Source: Xylophilus rhododendri
Lineage (GTDB): Bacteria > Pseudomonadota > Gammaproteobacteria > Burkholderiales > Burkholderiaceae_C
Reading direction: 5' to 3'
Assembly: GCF_009906855.1 (NCBI RefSeq)
Contig: NZ_CP047650.1
Location: forward strand, 4,278,001-4,342,000
Length of the DNA: 64,000 nucleotides
Under the pieces are notes generated by a model that saw only the letters and a program-made list of their open reading frames with translations, did not search any database and was not told the DNA's origin. Positions within the stretch are counted from its first letter, which is position 1; every line of letters begins with the position of its first letter. This document shows positions 45,304-53,984 of this stretch, in pieces. Made by a program: the position numbers and the translations under genes.

Positions 45304-45888
45304 CTAACGCAGCGCGGGCTCGTCTTCCAGCAACTCGGTGAAACGCGCCGCCATCCAGGCGTCCGAACGGGTTCCGGCTTCGTCCTGCAGGATGGCGATC
45401 GCCTTGCGGTGGCACATGCCTTCGCGGTAGGGGCGGTCGCTGACCATGGCGTCGTAGGCATCGGCCAGGTGCACCATGCGGGCCATGGCGGGAATGTCCT
45501 CGCCGCGCAGGCCGTCGGGGTAGCCGGTGCCATCGACGTTCTCGTGGTGGTGGCGGATGACACGGCAGACCGGATCGAGCTCGGGGCGCTGGGCGGCCCG
45601 CAGGATGACTTCGCCCACCACCGGATGGGTTTGCATCGTGGTCCAGTCCTCGCCGAGCAGGGGGCCGATGTGGCCCAGGATGCGGTCCGGAATGCCCACC
45701 TTGCCGATGTCGTGCAGGGCGGCGCCGCACTGCAGCAGGAACAGTTCCTCGCTCGTGAGCGAGCAGCGGCGGCCCAGGGCCAGCGAGAGACGGATGACGC
45801 GGTCGGAATGCCGCTCGGTTTCGAGGTCACGCGCACGCAGCGCGGCCGTCAGCGCCTGGACCGAGGCGTCGGGGGAAGGAAAACTCAC
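45304..45888 (-). CDS. HD-GYP domain protein, predicted cyclic-di-GMP phosphodiesterase
   Basis: A 194-residue protein that is almost only a HD-GYP domain. The motifs are ERHSDRV near the start, HDIGKVGIPD with the HD pair, THPVVGE, HHHENVDGTGYPDGL with the GYP element, and ADAYDAM. The metal and GYP residues are present, so it is likely active against cyclic-di-GMP. No receiver or sensor domain is attached. The start is uncertain: a GTG at 45888 is taken, with a TTG at 45900 also possible. A GGDEF-EAL protein lies 2 kb away, so second-messenger enzymes cluster here. Confidence 0.88.
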   Translation of the reverse strand: MSFPSPDASVQALTAALRARDLETERHSDRVIRLSLALGRRCSLTSEELFLLQCGAALHDIGKVGIPDRILGHIGPLLGEDWTTMQTHPVVGEVILRAAQRPELDPVCRVIRHHHENVDGTGYPDGLRGEDIPAMARMVHLADAYDAMVSDRPYREGMCHRKAIAILQDEAGTRSDAWMAARFTELLEDEPALR

Positions 45889-46015
45889 GCGGCTTGGCAA
45901 AAGCCGTCGATTCTAGGAAGTGCGGCCGTGCGGTGTGGATCGCGCCGCTCATGCCTGACTGTCAGCATGCGGTAAGCCTGGCGGCTTGACAGCATGTGGC
46001 AGCCGGCCTTGGCCA

Positions 46016-46522
46016 TTACCAGCCCTTTGCGGCCGGTGGCGCGGGTGCGGCGGCTGCCGGGCAGCGGAAAGCGGCGTCGAGCGCGGCTTCCATCACATCG
46101 CCAAAGGGCTCGTCCTCGTTGCCCGGATTGCTGCCCATGAAACGCAGGAAGAGATCGATGGCGGCCTTGCCTTGCAGATCGGCCGGCAGGCAAAGGGTAT
46201 GCGCCTCCACCTCGCGGTAGCGTTCGTAAGTCTGCGTGTGGCCGCGGGTGGTTTCCAGCACCTGCGGATCGTGTTCGTAGGTCGAGCGGATGCCCTTTTG
46301 CACGCCGGTGAGGTAGCCGCTGAGAAAGCCATCGGCCAGCGCCTGGCAGCGCGCCTGATCGGGGTTCGCTTGGGCCTGGCAACGGGTGCTCACGGAGCCG
46401 GCGGTGAGGGGGTCGGCAGCCAGGGCCGGCATCGATGCGGTGAGCAGCGCGGTCACCAGGAGCATCGCGCCCGGGCGCATCGGGCGGATGGAAACTGCGG
46501 CGGGGAAGGGGCTGTGCGCCAT
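46016..46522 (-). CDS. Rap1a/Tai-like secreted immunity-family protein
   Basis: A 168-residue protein with a signal peptide (AMLLVTALLTASMPALAADP, ending near residue 36). Its mature part resembles the Rap1a/Tai family: a Cys in the first helix, then CQALADGFLSGYLTGV, then CLPADLQGKAAIDLFLRFM, and a final Cys near the end. Family members neutralise peptidoglycan amidase effectors of type VI secretion. No effector or type VI gene is nearby, so the role in this location is unknown and the family call is by eye. The first ATG is used; a Met at residue 15 is a second choice. Confidence 0.65.
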   Translation of the reverse strand: MAHSPFPAAVSIRPMRPGAMLLVTALLTASMPALAADPLTAGSVSTRCQAQANPDQARCQALADGFLSGYLTGVQKGIRSTYEHDPQVLETTRGHTQTYERYREVEAHTLCLPADLQGKAAIDLFLRFMGSNPGNEDEPFGDVMEAALDAAFRCPAAAAPAPPAAKGW

Positions 46523-46580
46523 GCGCGGGCTCTTGTCTGCAAAGCGCAGGAGCCTAACGCAAGCAGGATCGGCCAGGCCT

Positions 46581-46967
46581 TCAGCGGCCCGAACTGCCCT
46601 GGCGGCGTTTGACGCCCCGGATCCAGTCGACCAGATCGGCGATGACCAAGCGGCGCTGGTTCTCGATGAATTCGCGGGTGCCGCCGGTGCCGGGGTTTTC
46701 TAGTGCGAACTGGCCGGCCAGGGTAAGTTCTTCATCGCGGCAGTTGGCGATGGCGGCTGCGGCTGTCAGCTGGGCATCGACGACCTTGGAGAAGTTTTCG
46801 GGCAGGTTCAGCTGCGCGCACAGCTGGAAGGCATCGAAGGCGATGCGCTGGCCGCTGGTGTCGATCAGCGGGCCGGCCGCGTGGGCCGACAGGCCGGCCG
46901 TCAGGAGCACCGAAGACACGAGACGCGCCGCAGCGAGCTGTTTCACCGGAATCGTCTCCCAGGCCAT
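46581..46967 (-). CDS. Small secreted protein of unknown function
   Basis: A 128-residue product not recognised as any named family. An N-terminal signal peptide is likely (SSVLLTAGLSAHAAGP, cleaved near residue 31). The mature part has two cysteines (QLCAQL and ANCRDE) and ends in a basic tail (RGVKRRQGSSGR). It lies on the same strand as the Rap1a-like gene, 58 bases upstream of it. Both encode small periplasmic proteins with cysteines, so a shared function is possible but unproven. Confidence 0.6.
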   Translation of the reverse strand: MAWETIPVKQLAAARLVSSVLLTAGLSAHAAGPLIDTSGQRIAFDAFQLCAQLNLPENFSKVVDAQLTAAAAIANCRDEELTLAGQFALENPGTGGTREFIENQRRLVIADLVDWIRGVKRRQGSSGR

Positions 46968-47011
46968 GGATGCGCGATTCTAGGTTTGTCGCGCATGCCG
47001 ATGTCGCCGAT

Positions 47012-47320
47012 TCAGTGCAGGCGCAGGTCGAAGTAGGCGCCGCTGTCCTCGCCCAGCTCGCGCATGCCGGCCTGGCGTGCCAGGTCGGCGGCCTTGAGCC
47101 ACAGGGTGGCGAGGGTGGCGGTTTCGCGGTCTATCGATGCCTCTTCGCTGTCGGCGGCGGTTTGCCAGGCACGGCAGGCGCGGGCCACTTTTGCCGAATC
47201 GCCGAGCGCTTTTTCGAGCGCCTTGCAATAGCGTTTTTCGGCCTGCTCGCGTTGTGCCGCCGGCAGGCCGGAGGCGTTTTCCAGGGTGGCGGTGTAGAAC
47301 AATTCGGTGGTGGTTTCCAT
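47012..47320 (-). CDS. Small hypothetical cytoplasmic protein
   Basis: A 102-residue protein with no signal peptide and no recognised domain. It is mostly helical and charged: METTTELFYTATLENASG, then REQAEKRYCKALEKALGDSA and a C-terminal RQAGMRELGEDSG. The ATG at 47320 fits the coding pattern; a longer frame reaches 47473 but its upstream part looks random. It lies 45 bases upstream of the secreted protein on the same strand and may share its transcript. Confidence 0.5.
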   Translation of the reverse strand: METTTELFYTATLENASGLPAAQREQAEKRYCKALEKALGDSAKVARACRAWQTAADSEEASIDRETATLATLWLKAADLARQAGMRELGEDSGAYFDLRLH

Positions 47321-47485
47321 GCTGCAGATCCGTGGGACAAGAACGATTGGATGACTGTTTAAATATACAGTATTTGCGGATGGCAGTGGCCCGCAAAGCG
47401 CGTTGTTCCTACCGGCGCTGTAGGTGCCTGCCTGCTGTTGCCAGGTGCGCCACCGCTCATGGTTGGCCTGCAAGGAGAGATGCTC

Positions 47486-47620
47486 ATGTTCAGAAAATCA
47501 GCTTCCCTGGCCGCGATCCTGGTGGTGGCAGCCGTGGTCGGCCTCGGTGCCACGGGCTGTCAGCCCAGCAGCACGCCGACCCCGAAAACGACAGACTCGG
47601 CCGACCGGAGCCCGACATGA
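47486..47620 (+). CDS. 44-residue lipoprotein
   Basis: A very short lipoprotein: MFRKSASLAAILVVAAVVG, then the lipobox LGATGC near residue 24, and about 20 polar residues (Ser/Thr/Pro-rich) after the cysteine. The AAGGAGAG ribosome site lies eight bases before the ATG at 47486; an in-frame ATG at 47480 sits too close to it. Size and composition recall entericidin-like lipoproteins, without clear identity. Its stop overlaps the start of the next small gene by four bases (ATGA). Confidence 0.65.
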   Translation: MFRKSASLAAILVVAAVVGLGATGCQPSSTPTPKTTDSADRSPT

Positions 47621-47817
47621 GCAGCGGATTTCCCTGTCCGCCGGACCGTGCTTCGCCGAACGGCTGGCGGCTCCATGAAGTGCCGGTTTCGGACCCGGTA
47701 CCGCCGATCCCGGTCGAGCCGCCCGCGCCCCCGGCCGATCCTGATGATCCCCTGGCCCCCGGCATCCCGGTGCGGGAGCCGCCTTCGCAGCAACCCCCGA
47801 TGCGCATGGCGGCATGA
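47617..47817 (+). CDS. 66-residue proline-rich small protein
   Basis: Starts inside the lipoprotein stop (ATGA overlap), which points to coupled translation. It has no signal peptide and no known domain. The N-terminus (MSSGFPCPPDRASPNGWRL) is followed by a dense proline/acidic tract (PVPPIPVEPPAPPADPDDP). Such a sequence is probably unstructured. It may also be a test case for EF-P, since the PPIPVEPP and PPAPP runs are typical stall sites. The function is unknown. Confidence 0.5.
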   Translation: MSSGFPCPPDRASPNGWRLHEVPVSDPVPPIPVEPPAPPADPDDPLAPGIPVREPPSQQPPMRMAA

Positions 47818-47961
47818 GTGGGCGTTCGCAAAAGTACGTAGCCAAACACCTCGGATTAGTTCTTTCGGGCCCCCTATAATTTTTGCTTCACTGCGACGCA
47901 CTCAGGTGCCGAGCCGGATGCCGATGCCGGCATGCGGCGCTGGTCGCAACAGGGAGCGGGG

Positions 47962-50430
47962 ATGCAAGTTCGGCAGACAGCAGGCGTGAGTTTCCAGGGG
48001 GCGTCCGGCCTCATTGGCTCGCTGCGGCAGTTCGACGGCTTGCAGGGCGGCTCCTTCCCGCTGCTGGCGGTCGATGTCGAATCGGGATGGCAGCTCGAAT
48101 ATTGGGGCGGCGGCTGCACCCTGCTGACCGGCTACGCATCCGAGCGCATGCTGGGCAACCCCGATGCCTGGTCGCTGCTCTGCCCCGACAGTTCTGCGCG
48201 CTCCGAACTGCTGTTGAAGCTGGCCGAGGTTTCGGGTGAGGGCGTGGTCCACGACATCCGGGCCGCGGACGGCTCGGCGCGCCGCCTCATGTGGTGGCCG
48301 GGGCCGGCTGAAGACCGGCTGCGCTGGTTCCTGCTCGGCGAAGCCTCCGCCGATGCCGGCCATGGCGGCTCGCCTTTCGCAGCCGACACCGAGGGCGAGA
48401 CGCTGGAGGCGATGTTCTCCCATCTGCCCGACATGGCCTGCCTGAAGGATGGCGACGGCCACTGGCTGCTGGCCAGCCCCGCGATGCGCCAGCATCTGCA
48501 GCTGACGCGCTACCAGAACGGCTTTTCGGACGCCGAGCTGATCGGCCAGAACCGCGCCGCGGCCGACTTCCTGCGTGAATCGGCGCTGCACGAAGAGGCG
48601 GTCTGGCAGTCCGGCGAGCCCTTGCGCACCGAAGAGGTCTTCATGGATCCGCAGCAGGCCACGCGTCTGCACGATGTGCTGCGGGTGCCATCCTTCGACC
48701 GGGACGGCCGGCGTCGCCACATCCTGGTGCTGCGCCGCGACGTGACCGAGCTGCGAAGCGCGTCGGCGAAGCTGGAGCTGGCGGGCCGGGTGCTGGACCA
48801 GAGCACGGACGGCATCCTCATCGCCGATGCCTCGCATCGGGTGGTGATGGTCAACGCCGCCTTCAGCGAGATCACCGGCTATTCGCAGGACGAGGCGCTG
48901 CGGCTCGACCCCATGCTGCTGACCGCCGGCCAGCAGGACGAAGCCCTCAACCGCGCCATCTGGCAGCTGCTCGACAGCCAGGACCAGTGGCGCGGCGAGG
49001 TGTGGAATCGCCGCCGCACCGGCCATGTGTTTCCGCAGCGGCTGAGCCTCTCGGTGCTGCGCCACCGCGGTACCGGCGCCATCACGCACTACGTGGCTGC
49101 GCTGTCGGACCTGAGTTCCAGCAAAGCCGCCGAGGAGCGCATCGCCACGCTATCCACGCTGGACGTGGTGACCGGCCTGTCCAACCGCGCCCAGACGGCG
49201 CAGCACGCCACCACCCTGCTCGACGAGGCCCGGTCGCTCAACGAGCATGTGGCGCTGATGGTGGTCGACATCGACAACTTCAAGGTACTCAACGACTCCC
49301 TGGGGCACGACATCGGCGACCAGCTGCTGCGCACCGTGGGCGAGCGCCTGAGCGCGGCGGCCGGCGTGCGTGCGGTCATCGGCCGCCTGGGGGGCGACGA
49401 GTTCCTGGTGGCGCTGCCGGGGCTGCGCCACACGGCGGAGGCGGCGCAGGCAGCGCGCAGTGTGATGAGCGCCGTGGCCGAGCCGGCCACCTTCGCCGAG
49501 ATGCCGCTCAATATCTCGATCTCGATCGGCATCTCCATGTTCCCGGCCGACGGCGACACCTTCGACACCCTGTTCCGCCGGGCCGACACCGCGCTGCATG
49601 TGGCCAAGCGGGGCGGGCGGGCCGACTACCAGTTCGCCATGGCGGCGATGAACGATGCCTCGCTGGAGCGGCTGCAGCTCGAATCCTCCCTGCGCCATGC
49701 GCTGGACCATGACAGCCTGCGGCTGGAGTACCAGCCGCTGGTCGAGCTGGCCACCGGGCGCATCGTCGGCATCGAAGCGCTGTGCCGCTGGGACGATCCC
49801 CTGCGCGGCGCGATCCCGCCCAATGTGTTCATTCCGCTGGCCGAGGAGAGCGGCATGATCGAACAGCTCGGCGGCTGGGTGCTGCAGACGGCGGCGCGCC
49901 AGCTGCAGGCCCTGCACGAGGCCGGCCACGACAACCTCTTCGTCGCCGTCAATCTCTCGGCCCGGCAATTCCAGCGCGGCGTGGTGCTGGCGCAGGTCGA
50001 GGACGCCCTGGTGCGCTCCGGCATACCGCCGAACAAGCTCGAACTCGAGTTGACCGAGAGCGTGCTGCTGCACGACGGCGAAGCGGTGATGAGCACGCTG
50101 CGCCAGCTGAAGGCCCTGGGCGTCAAGCTGTCGATCGACGACTTCGGCACCGGCTATTCGAGCTTTGCCTATCTGCGGCGCTTCAAGTTCGACAAGATCA
50201 AGATCGACCAGTCATTCGTGCGCGACCTGATCGACGACCCGGACAACGCGGCCATCGTGCGCGGCATCATCTCGCTGGCCTTGAGCCTGGGCCTGGACGT
50301 GCTGGCCGAAGGCGTGGAGACCGAGGCCATCGCCCAGCGGCTGCGGCATCTGCATTGCACATTCGCGCAGGGCTATTACTTCGCACGGCCGCTGCGTCCC
50401 GAAATGTTGGCCGAACGGCTGGGCGGGTGA
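47962..50430 (+). CDS. PAS-GGDEF-EAL cyclic-di-GMP signalling protein
   Basis: An 822-residue cytoplasmic protein. About 390 residues of sensory region come first, with two PAS-like parts (near 130-250 and 260-390; MVNAAFSEITGYSQDEAL belongs to the second). The GGDEF domain follows with an intact RLGGDEF near residue 477. The EAL domain at the C-terminus keeps EALCRW, NLSARQF, ELTES, DDFGTGYSS, KIDQSFV and EGVET, so phosphodiesterase activity is likely. The RxxD inhibitory site before GGDEF is not seen. No membrane segment was seen. The ATG at 47962 follows GGGAGCGGGG. Confidence 0.93.
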   Translation: MQVRQTAGVSFQGASGLIGSLRQFDGLQGGSFPLLAVDVESGWQLEYWGGGCTLLTGYASERMLGNPDAWSLLCPDSSARSELLLKLAEVSGEGVVHDIRAADGSARRLMWWPGPAEDRLRWFLLGEASADAGHGGSPFAADTEGETLEAMFSHLPDMACLKDGDGHWLLASPAMRQHLQLTRYQNGFSDAELIGQNRAAADFLRESALHEEAVWQSGEPLRTEEVFMDPQQATRLHDVLRVPSFDRDGRRRHILVLRRDVTELRSASAKLELAGRVLDQSTDGILIADASHRVVMVNAAFSEITGYSQDEALRLDPMLLTAGQQDEALNRAIWQLLDSQDQWRGEVWNRRRTGHVFPQRLSLSVLRHRGTGAITHYVAALSDLSSSKAAEERIATLSTLDVVTGLSNRAQTAQHATTLLDEARSLNEHVALMVVDIDNFKVLNDSLGHDIGDQLLRTVGERLSAAAGVRAVIGRLGGDEFLVALPGLRHTAEAAQAARSVMSAVAEPATFAEMPLNISISIGISMFPADGDTFDTLFRRADTALHVAKRGGRADYQFAMAAMNDASLERLQLESSLRHALDHDSLRLEYQPLVELATGRIVGIEALCRWDDPLRGAIPPNVFIPLAEESGMIEQLGGWVLQTAARQLQALHEAGHDNLFVAVNLSARQFQRGVVLAQVEDALVRSGIPPNKLELELTESVLLHDGEAVMSTLRQLKALGVKLSIDDFGTGYSSFAYLRRFKFDKIKIDQSFVRDLIDDPDNAAIVRGIISLALSLGLDVLAEGVETEAIAQRLRHLHCTFAQGYYFARPLRPEMLAERLGG

Positions 50431-50485
50431 AGCTGCGGATGCCGTCCGGCGGTAGCAGCACGCGGCCTACAATCCGCCGCTTCCC

Positions 50486-51304
50486 ATGATCAAGATCCTG
50501 CTTTCCAACGACGACGGCTACCAGGCGCCGGGCATCGTCGCCCTGTACGAGGCACTCAGCGAAGTGGCGCAGGTCGAGGTGATCGCGCCCGAACATAACA
50601 ACAGTGCCAAATCCAACGCGCTGACGCTGAACGCGCCGCTGTCGGTCCACCGCGCGGCCAACGGCTTCCGTTATGTGAACGGCACGCCGGCCGACTGCAT
50701 GCACATCGCCCTGACCGGGCTGCTCGACTACCGGCCGGACCTGGTCGTCTCGGGCATCAACAACGGCGCCAACATGGGCGACGACACCATCTATTCGGGC
50801 ACGGTCGGCGCGGCGATGGAGGGCTTTCTGTTCGGCGTGCCCGCCATCGCCTTCTCGCAGGTCGAAAAGGGCTGGGGCGAACTCGAAGCCGCCGTCGCGC
50901 GCGCTCGCGACATCGTGCAGGATCTGATGAAGGGCCGCGATGGCGGCGGCGCCCCCTGGCTGCTGAACGTGAACATTCCCAACCGGCCCTACGACGAGCT
51001 GCGGGCGGTACGCCTGTGCAGGCTGGGGCGCCGCCATGCGGCCGAGCCGGTCATCATGCAGACCAGTCCGCGGGGCGAAACCATGTACTGGATCGGCAAT
51101 GCCGGCCTGGCCAAGGACAATTCCGAAGGAACCGATTTCCATGCCGTCGCCCAGGGCCACATCGCCATGACACCGCTCAAGGTCGATCTCACCGATCACG
51201 ACAACATGGCCGAGTGGACCGGTGTGGTGCGCCGCATGGGCGGAGCGCTGGAGCCCATGGCCGACCACGATCCCGACGAAGGGCTGGTGCGCGCGCCGGT
51301 CTGA
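50486..51304 (+). CDS. surE: 5'/3'-nucleotidase SurE
   Basis: Nucleoside monophosphate phosphatase linked to survival in stationary phase. The 272-residue protein has SNDDGY near residue 7 as metal motif, then [34 protein letters not shown] and [11 protein letters not shown], all family landmarks. The ATG at 50486 is the conventional start. It is the first gene of the surE-pcm-nlpD group, with 20 bases to pcm. Confidence 0.97.
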   Translation: MIKILLSNDDGYQAPGIVALYEALSEVAQVEVIAPEHNNSAKSNALTLNAPLSVHRAANGFRYVNGTPADCMHIALTGLLDYRPDLVVSGINNGANMGDDTIYSGTVGAAMEGFLFGVPAIAFSQVEKGWGELEAAVARARDIVQDLMKGRDGGGAPWLLNVNIPNRPYDELRAVRLCRLGRRHAAEPVIMQTSPRGETMYWIGNAGLAKDNSEGTDFHAVAQGHIAMTPLKVDLTDHDNMAEWTGVVRRMGGALEPMADHDPDEGLVRAPV

Positions 51305-51324
51305 ACGCTTCCCGAGAAACAGCA

Positions 51325-52089
51325 GTGAGCAAACGGCCGTCTTTTCCTGCGCGCCTGCCCGGGCGGGAGGCTGCGGCACCGCAGGCGGCTGCCAGGCCGG
51401 CGGCACTGCCCGGTTCGGCCTTGCCGATCAGCTCCCAGCCGGACTCCACCAGCGTGCGGGCGCACATGGTGCGCAAGATCGAAGCACAGGGGGTGAAGTC
51501 GGCCCTGGTGCTGCGTGCGCTCAACACGGTGGAGCGCCATCGCTTCATCGATTCCGCGCTGGCCGCGCAGGCCTACGAAGACACCAGCCTGCCGATAGGC
51601 CTGGGTCAGACCATCTCCAAGCCCGGCGTGGTGGCGCGCATGTGCGAGCTGCTGCTGGGCGCCGAGATCGCGCGCCAGGCGCCGCTGGGGCGGGTGCTGG
51701 AAATCGGCACCGGCTGCGGCTATCAGGCCGCGGTGCTGTCGCTGATGGCACGCGAGGTCTACTCGATCGAGCGGCTGCGCGGACTGCACGAGAAGGCGCG
51801 CGCCAATCTGCGGCCCTTCCGGCTGGCCAATGTGCATCTGCTCTTCGGCGACGGCATGGCGGGCTATGCCAAGGGTGCGCCGTACGCGGGCATCATCGCG
51901 GCCGCTGGCGGAGAGATGATTCCCGACGCCTGGTGCGAGCAACTCGCCATCGGCGGCCGCCTGGTCGCCCCCATGGTGACGCGTGCCGGACAGCAGGCGC
52001 TGGTGGTGCTGGACCGCATGCCGCAGGGCCTGCGCCGCACCGTGCTCGAAGACGTTCACTTTGTCCCCCTAAAATCCGGGATTGCTTAA
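51325..52089 (+). CDS. pcm: Protein-L-isoaspartate O-methyltransferase
   Basis: Repairs isoaspartyl residues in aged proteins using S-adenosylmethionine. The 254-residue protein is longer than the typical 210-220 because of a 45-residue Pro/Ala-rich, basic N-terminal extension (RPSFPARLPGREAAAPQAAA). The fold has DTSLPIGLGQTISKP near residue 88, the SAM loop VLEIGTGCGYQAAVL near residue 126, and YSIERL. The start is a GTG at 51325. It overlaps the nlpD leader, which is usual in this operon. Confidence 0.95.
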   Translation: MSKRPSFPARLPGREAAAPQAAARPAALPGSALPISSQPDSTSVRAHMVRKIEAQGVKSALVLRALNTVERHRFIDSALAAQAYEDTSLPIGLGQTISKPGVVARMCELLLGAEIARQAPLGRVLEIGTGCGYQAAVLSLMAREVYSIERLRGLHEKARANLRPFRLANVHLLFGDGMAGYAKGAPYAGIIAAAGGEMIPDAWCEQLAIGGRLVAPMVTRAGQQALVVLDRMPQGLRRTVLEDVHFVPLKSGIA

Positions 52090-52099
52090 AGGAATTCGT

Positions 52100-52962
52100 A
52101 TGGTGTTGACGCGTGGACGTGGTTGGTGGACGAAGGGGGCACTGATGGCGCTTTCGGTGCTGTCGGGCTGTTCGCCCCAGGCACCGCTGCGTGCGCCACC
52201 CGTGGAAGACCGGGGCCTGGGCGCGACCTCGTTCAGTGCAAGCGCTGAACCGGTGGGTTCGGCCGCCGCGGCAGCCGCCGCCAAGCCGCTGCCAGGGGCC
52301 GAAAATGCCGGCAAGCCCGGCTACTACACGGTCAGGCCTGGGGACAATGTGCGCAAGGTGGCGCAGGAAGCCGGCCAGAACTGGCGCGACATCGCGCGCT
52401 GGAACGAACTGCCGAACCCCGACCTGATCGAAGTGGGGCAGGTGCTTCGCATCGTTCCGCCAGGCGCGGCCGCAACCCCCCTGCCGTGGCGCAGGGCTCG
52501 CCTGCAGCGCCCGTCGCACCGGCCGTGGTGGGAACGCCTTTGCCGCCCGCCTCGCCGCCGGCACCGGCGCGGCCTGCCGGCACGGCGGGCGAGGAGGAAC
52601 TCGCATTCATCTGGCCGGCCTCCGGCCCGCTGCTCGCCGCCTTCGACGAGGCCAAGAACAAGGGCTATGACATCGGCGGTAAGGCCGGCGACCCTGTCGT
52701 GGCTTCGGCCACCGGGCGGGTGGTGTATGCCGGCGCCGGCCTGCGGGGCTATGGAAACCTCATCATCCTCAAGCACAACAACACCTATCTGACGGCCTAC
52801 GCCCACAACCAGGCACTACTGGTCAAGGAAGACCAGACGGTTCAAAAGGGCCAGAAGATTGCGGAGATGGGCTCCAGCGACGCGGACCGTGTGAAGCTGC
52901 ACTTCGAGATCCGGCGACAGGGAAAGCCTGTGGATCCTTCGCGATATCTGGCGACGCGCTGA
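52100..52962 (+). CDS. nlpD: NlpD-like LysM/LytM lipoprotein, broken by an apparent frameshift
   Basis: Outer-membrane-anchored activator of cell-wall amidases. The N-terminus has a lipoprotein signal (ALSVLSGC). A LysM domain follows (YYTVRPGDNVRKVAQ through EVGQVLRIVPP, near residues 75-122), and then a LytM/M23 domain read from another frame (FIWPASGPLLAAF to LHFEIRRQG). The direct frame fails at a run of six C (52476-52481); adding one C restores a 287-residue protein. In the LytM part, the His of the usual H-x3-D is missing (YDIGG), so it is an activator without metal catalysis, as in NlpD. The ATG at 52100 follows AAAGGA. Confidence 0.88.
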
Positions 52963-52991
52963 AACGCCAAGCGACTCCAACAAGTCAAATG

Positions 52992-53023
52992 AATGCCCCG
53001 CAATCGCGGGGCATTTTTTTTTT
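52992..53023 (+). terminator. Strong intrinsic terminator after nlpD
   Basis: AATGCCCCGC and its complement form a ten-base stem with a four-base loop, followed by ten T. It ends the surE-pcm-nlpD operon, so no rpoS is read from it here. Confidence 0.93.
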
Positions 53024-53178
53024 GCCCTGCCGGGCATTGCCTTCATTCTTCACAGATTTTAGAAATCAAATGCCAATAATGAATCTATTTGTTTCGATAT
53101 GAATTAAATGAAAATTTGGTAATTGACGTCAGCGGATGCTAACTTTGACCTGTTGTTTGCTTAAATGCGAGAGCGTTT

Positions 53179-53200
53179 GGTCAACGCGCACGTGTTGACC
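53179..53200. promoter_or_regulatory. Inverted repeat 29 bases before the first DUF11 gene
   Basis: GGTCAAC and GTTGACC flank an eight-base core, forming a 22-base imperfect palindrome of the operator type. It sits in a 206-base AT-rich spacer (53024-53229) that otherwise holds no recognised element. Its closeness to the start codon suggests repression or a dimeric activator site. Confidence 0.45.
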
Positions 53201-53229
53201 GATCTGTCACTCACCCGCAAAGGTTCGTT

Positions 53230-53892
53230 ATGCCAAGTTTTGAGTTGTCTCGCAACTCGATTGATCCTGCAGGATCAATATGTTCGCAGACTTCTGGTCG
53301 TCAAAATTTCAGCCGCCTGGCGGCTTTTTTAGTCCTGGGAACGGTTGCCGCCCTGCTTGCAGCCGATGTGGCCTTTTCACAGGGTGTCGCCGCGACGTCA
53401 AAACTACCGACTGCCGCGGCCGCGCCTCCTGCAGTCACAGCGCTTTTGACACAAGCCAGGGTTGTCAAGGCATCCGATGGCAGCGAGAAACTCGAAGATG
53501 CGTCGAAGGTGAAGCCAGGCGACATCATCGAATACAAGGTGACTTACACCAACAAAGGTGGCAATCCGGTGAATGGGCTGATTGCCGAGTTGCCAATACC
53601 CGTCGGTCTGGATTATTTGCCCAACAGTGCCAAGCCCGGCGGAGCTATCGTCAAGGCGGCGACCGACGACAACAAGTTTGCCGCGGAGCCCCTCACGCAA
53701 ACGGTGGCGGGGAAGCGTGAGTTCGTGCCGTATGCGAATTACCGCAAACTGCAGTGGACTCTCGGGAAATTGGCGGCGAACGAGTCTGTATCCGTAACGG
53801 CCAGAGCGGAAGTGGAGCGCGTAACTCCCGTTCTGCCTGCATTGCAGGATTCAGGTCATCGTTTCCAGCCAGATTCGCAGATTAAAAAATAA
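53230..53892 (+). CDS. Small secreted DUF11-type protein
   Basis: A 220-residue protein with a signal-like segment (AAFLVLGTVAALLAADVAFSQG, near residues 31-52), which is unusually far from the start, so an extended signal peptide is possible. The mature part is one DUF11 module: DASKVKPGDIIEYKVTYTNKGGN, then a proline-rich LPIPVGLDYLPNSA and QWTLGKLAANESVSVTARAEV. DUF11 modules are beta-sandwiches common in surface and stalk proteins. It is the first of three consecutive DUF11 genes and is followed by one 92 bases away. The ATG at 53230 has AAAGG upstream. Codon use is less GC-biased than in the flanking core genes. Confidence 0.75.
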   Translation: MPSFELSRNSIDPAGSICSQTSGRQNFSRLAAFLVLGTVAALLAADVAFSQGVAATSKLPTAAAAPPAVTALLTQARVVKASDGSEKLEDASKVKPGDIIEYKVTYTNKGGNPVNGLIAELPIPVGLDYLPNSAKPGGAIVKAATDDNKFAAEPLTQTVAGKREFVPYANYRKLQWTLGKLAANESVSVTARAEVERVTPVLPALQDSGHRFQPDSQIKK

Positions 53893-53984
53893 ATCTCCGA
53901 TAAAGCCTGCGCTAGCAAGTGCGGCAGTCCTCACAGCCCTTGCGGCGATGAAACAAGACTGCCATTTAAAATCAAGGAAATGCT

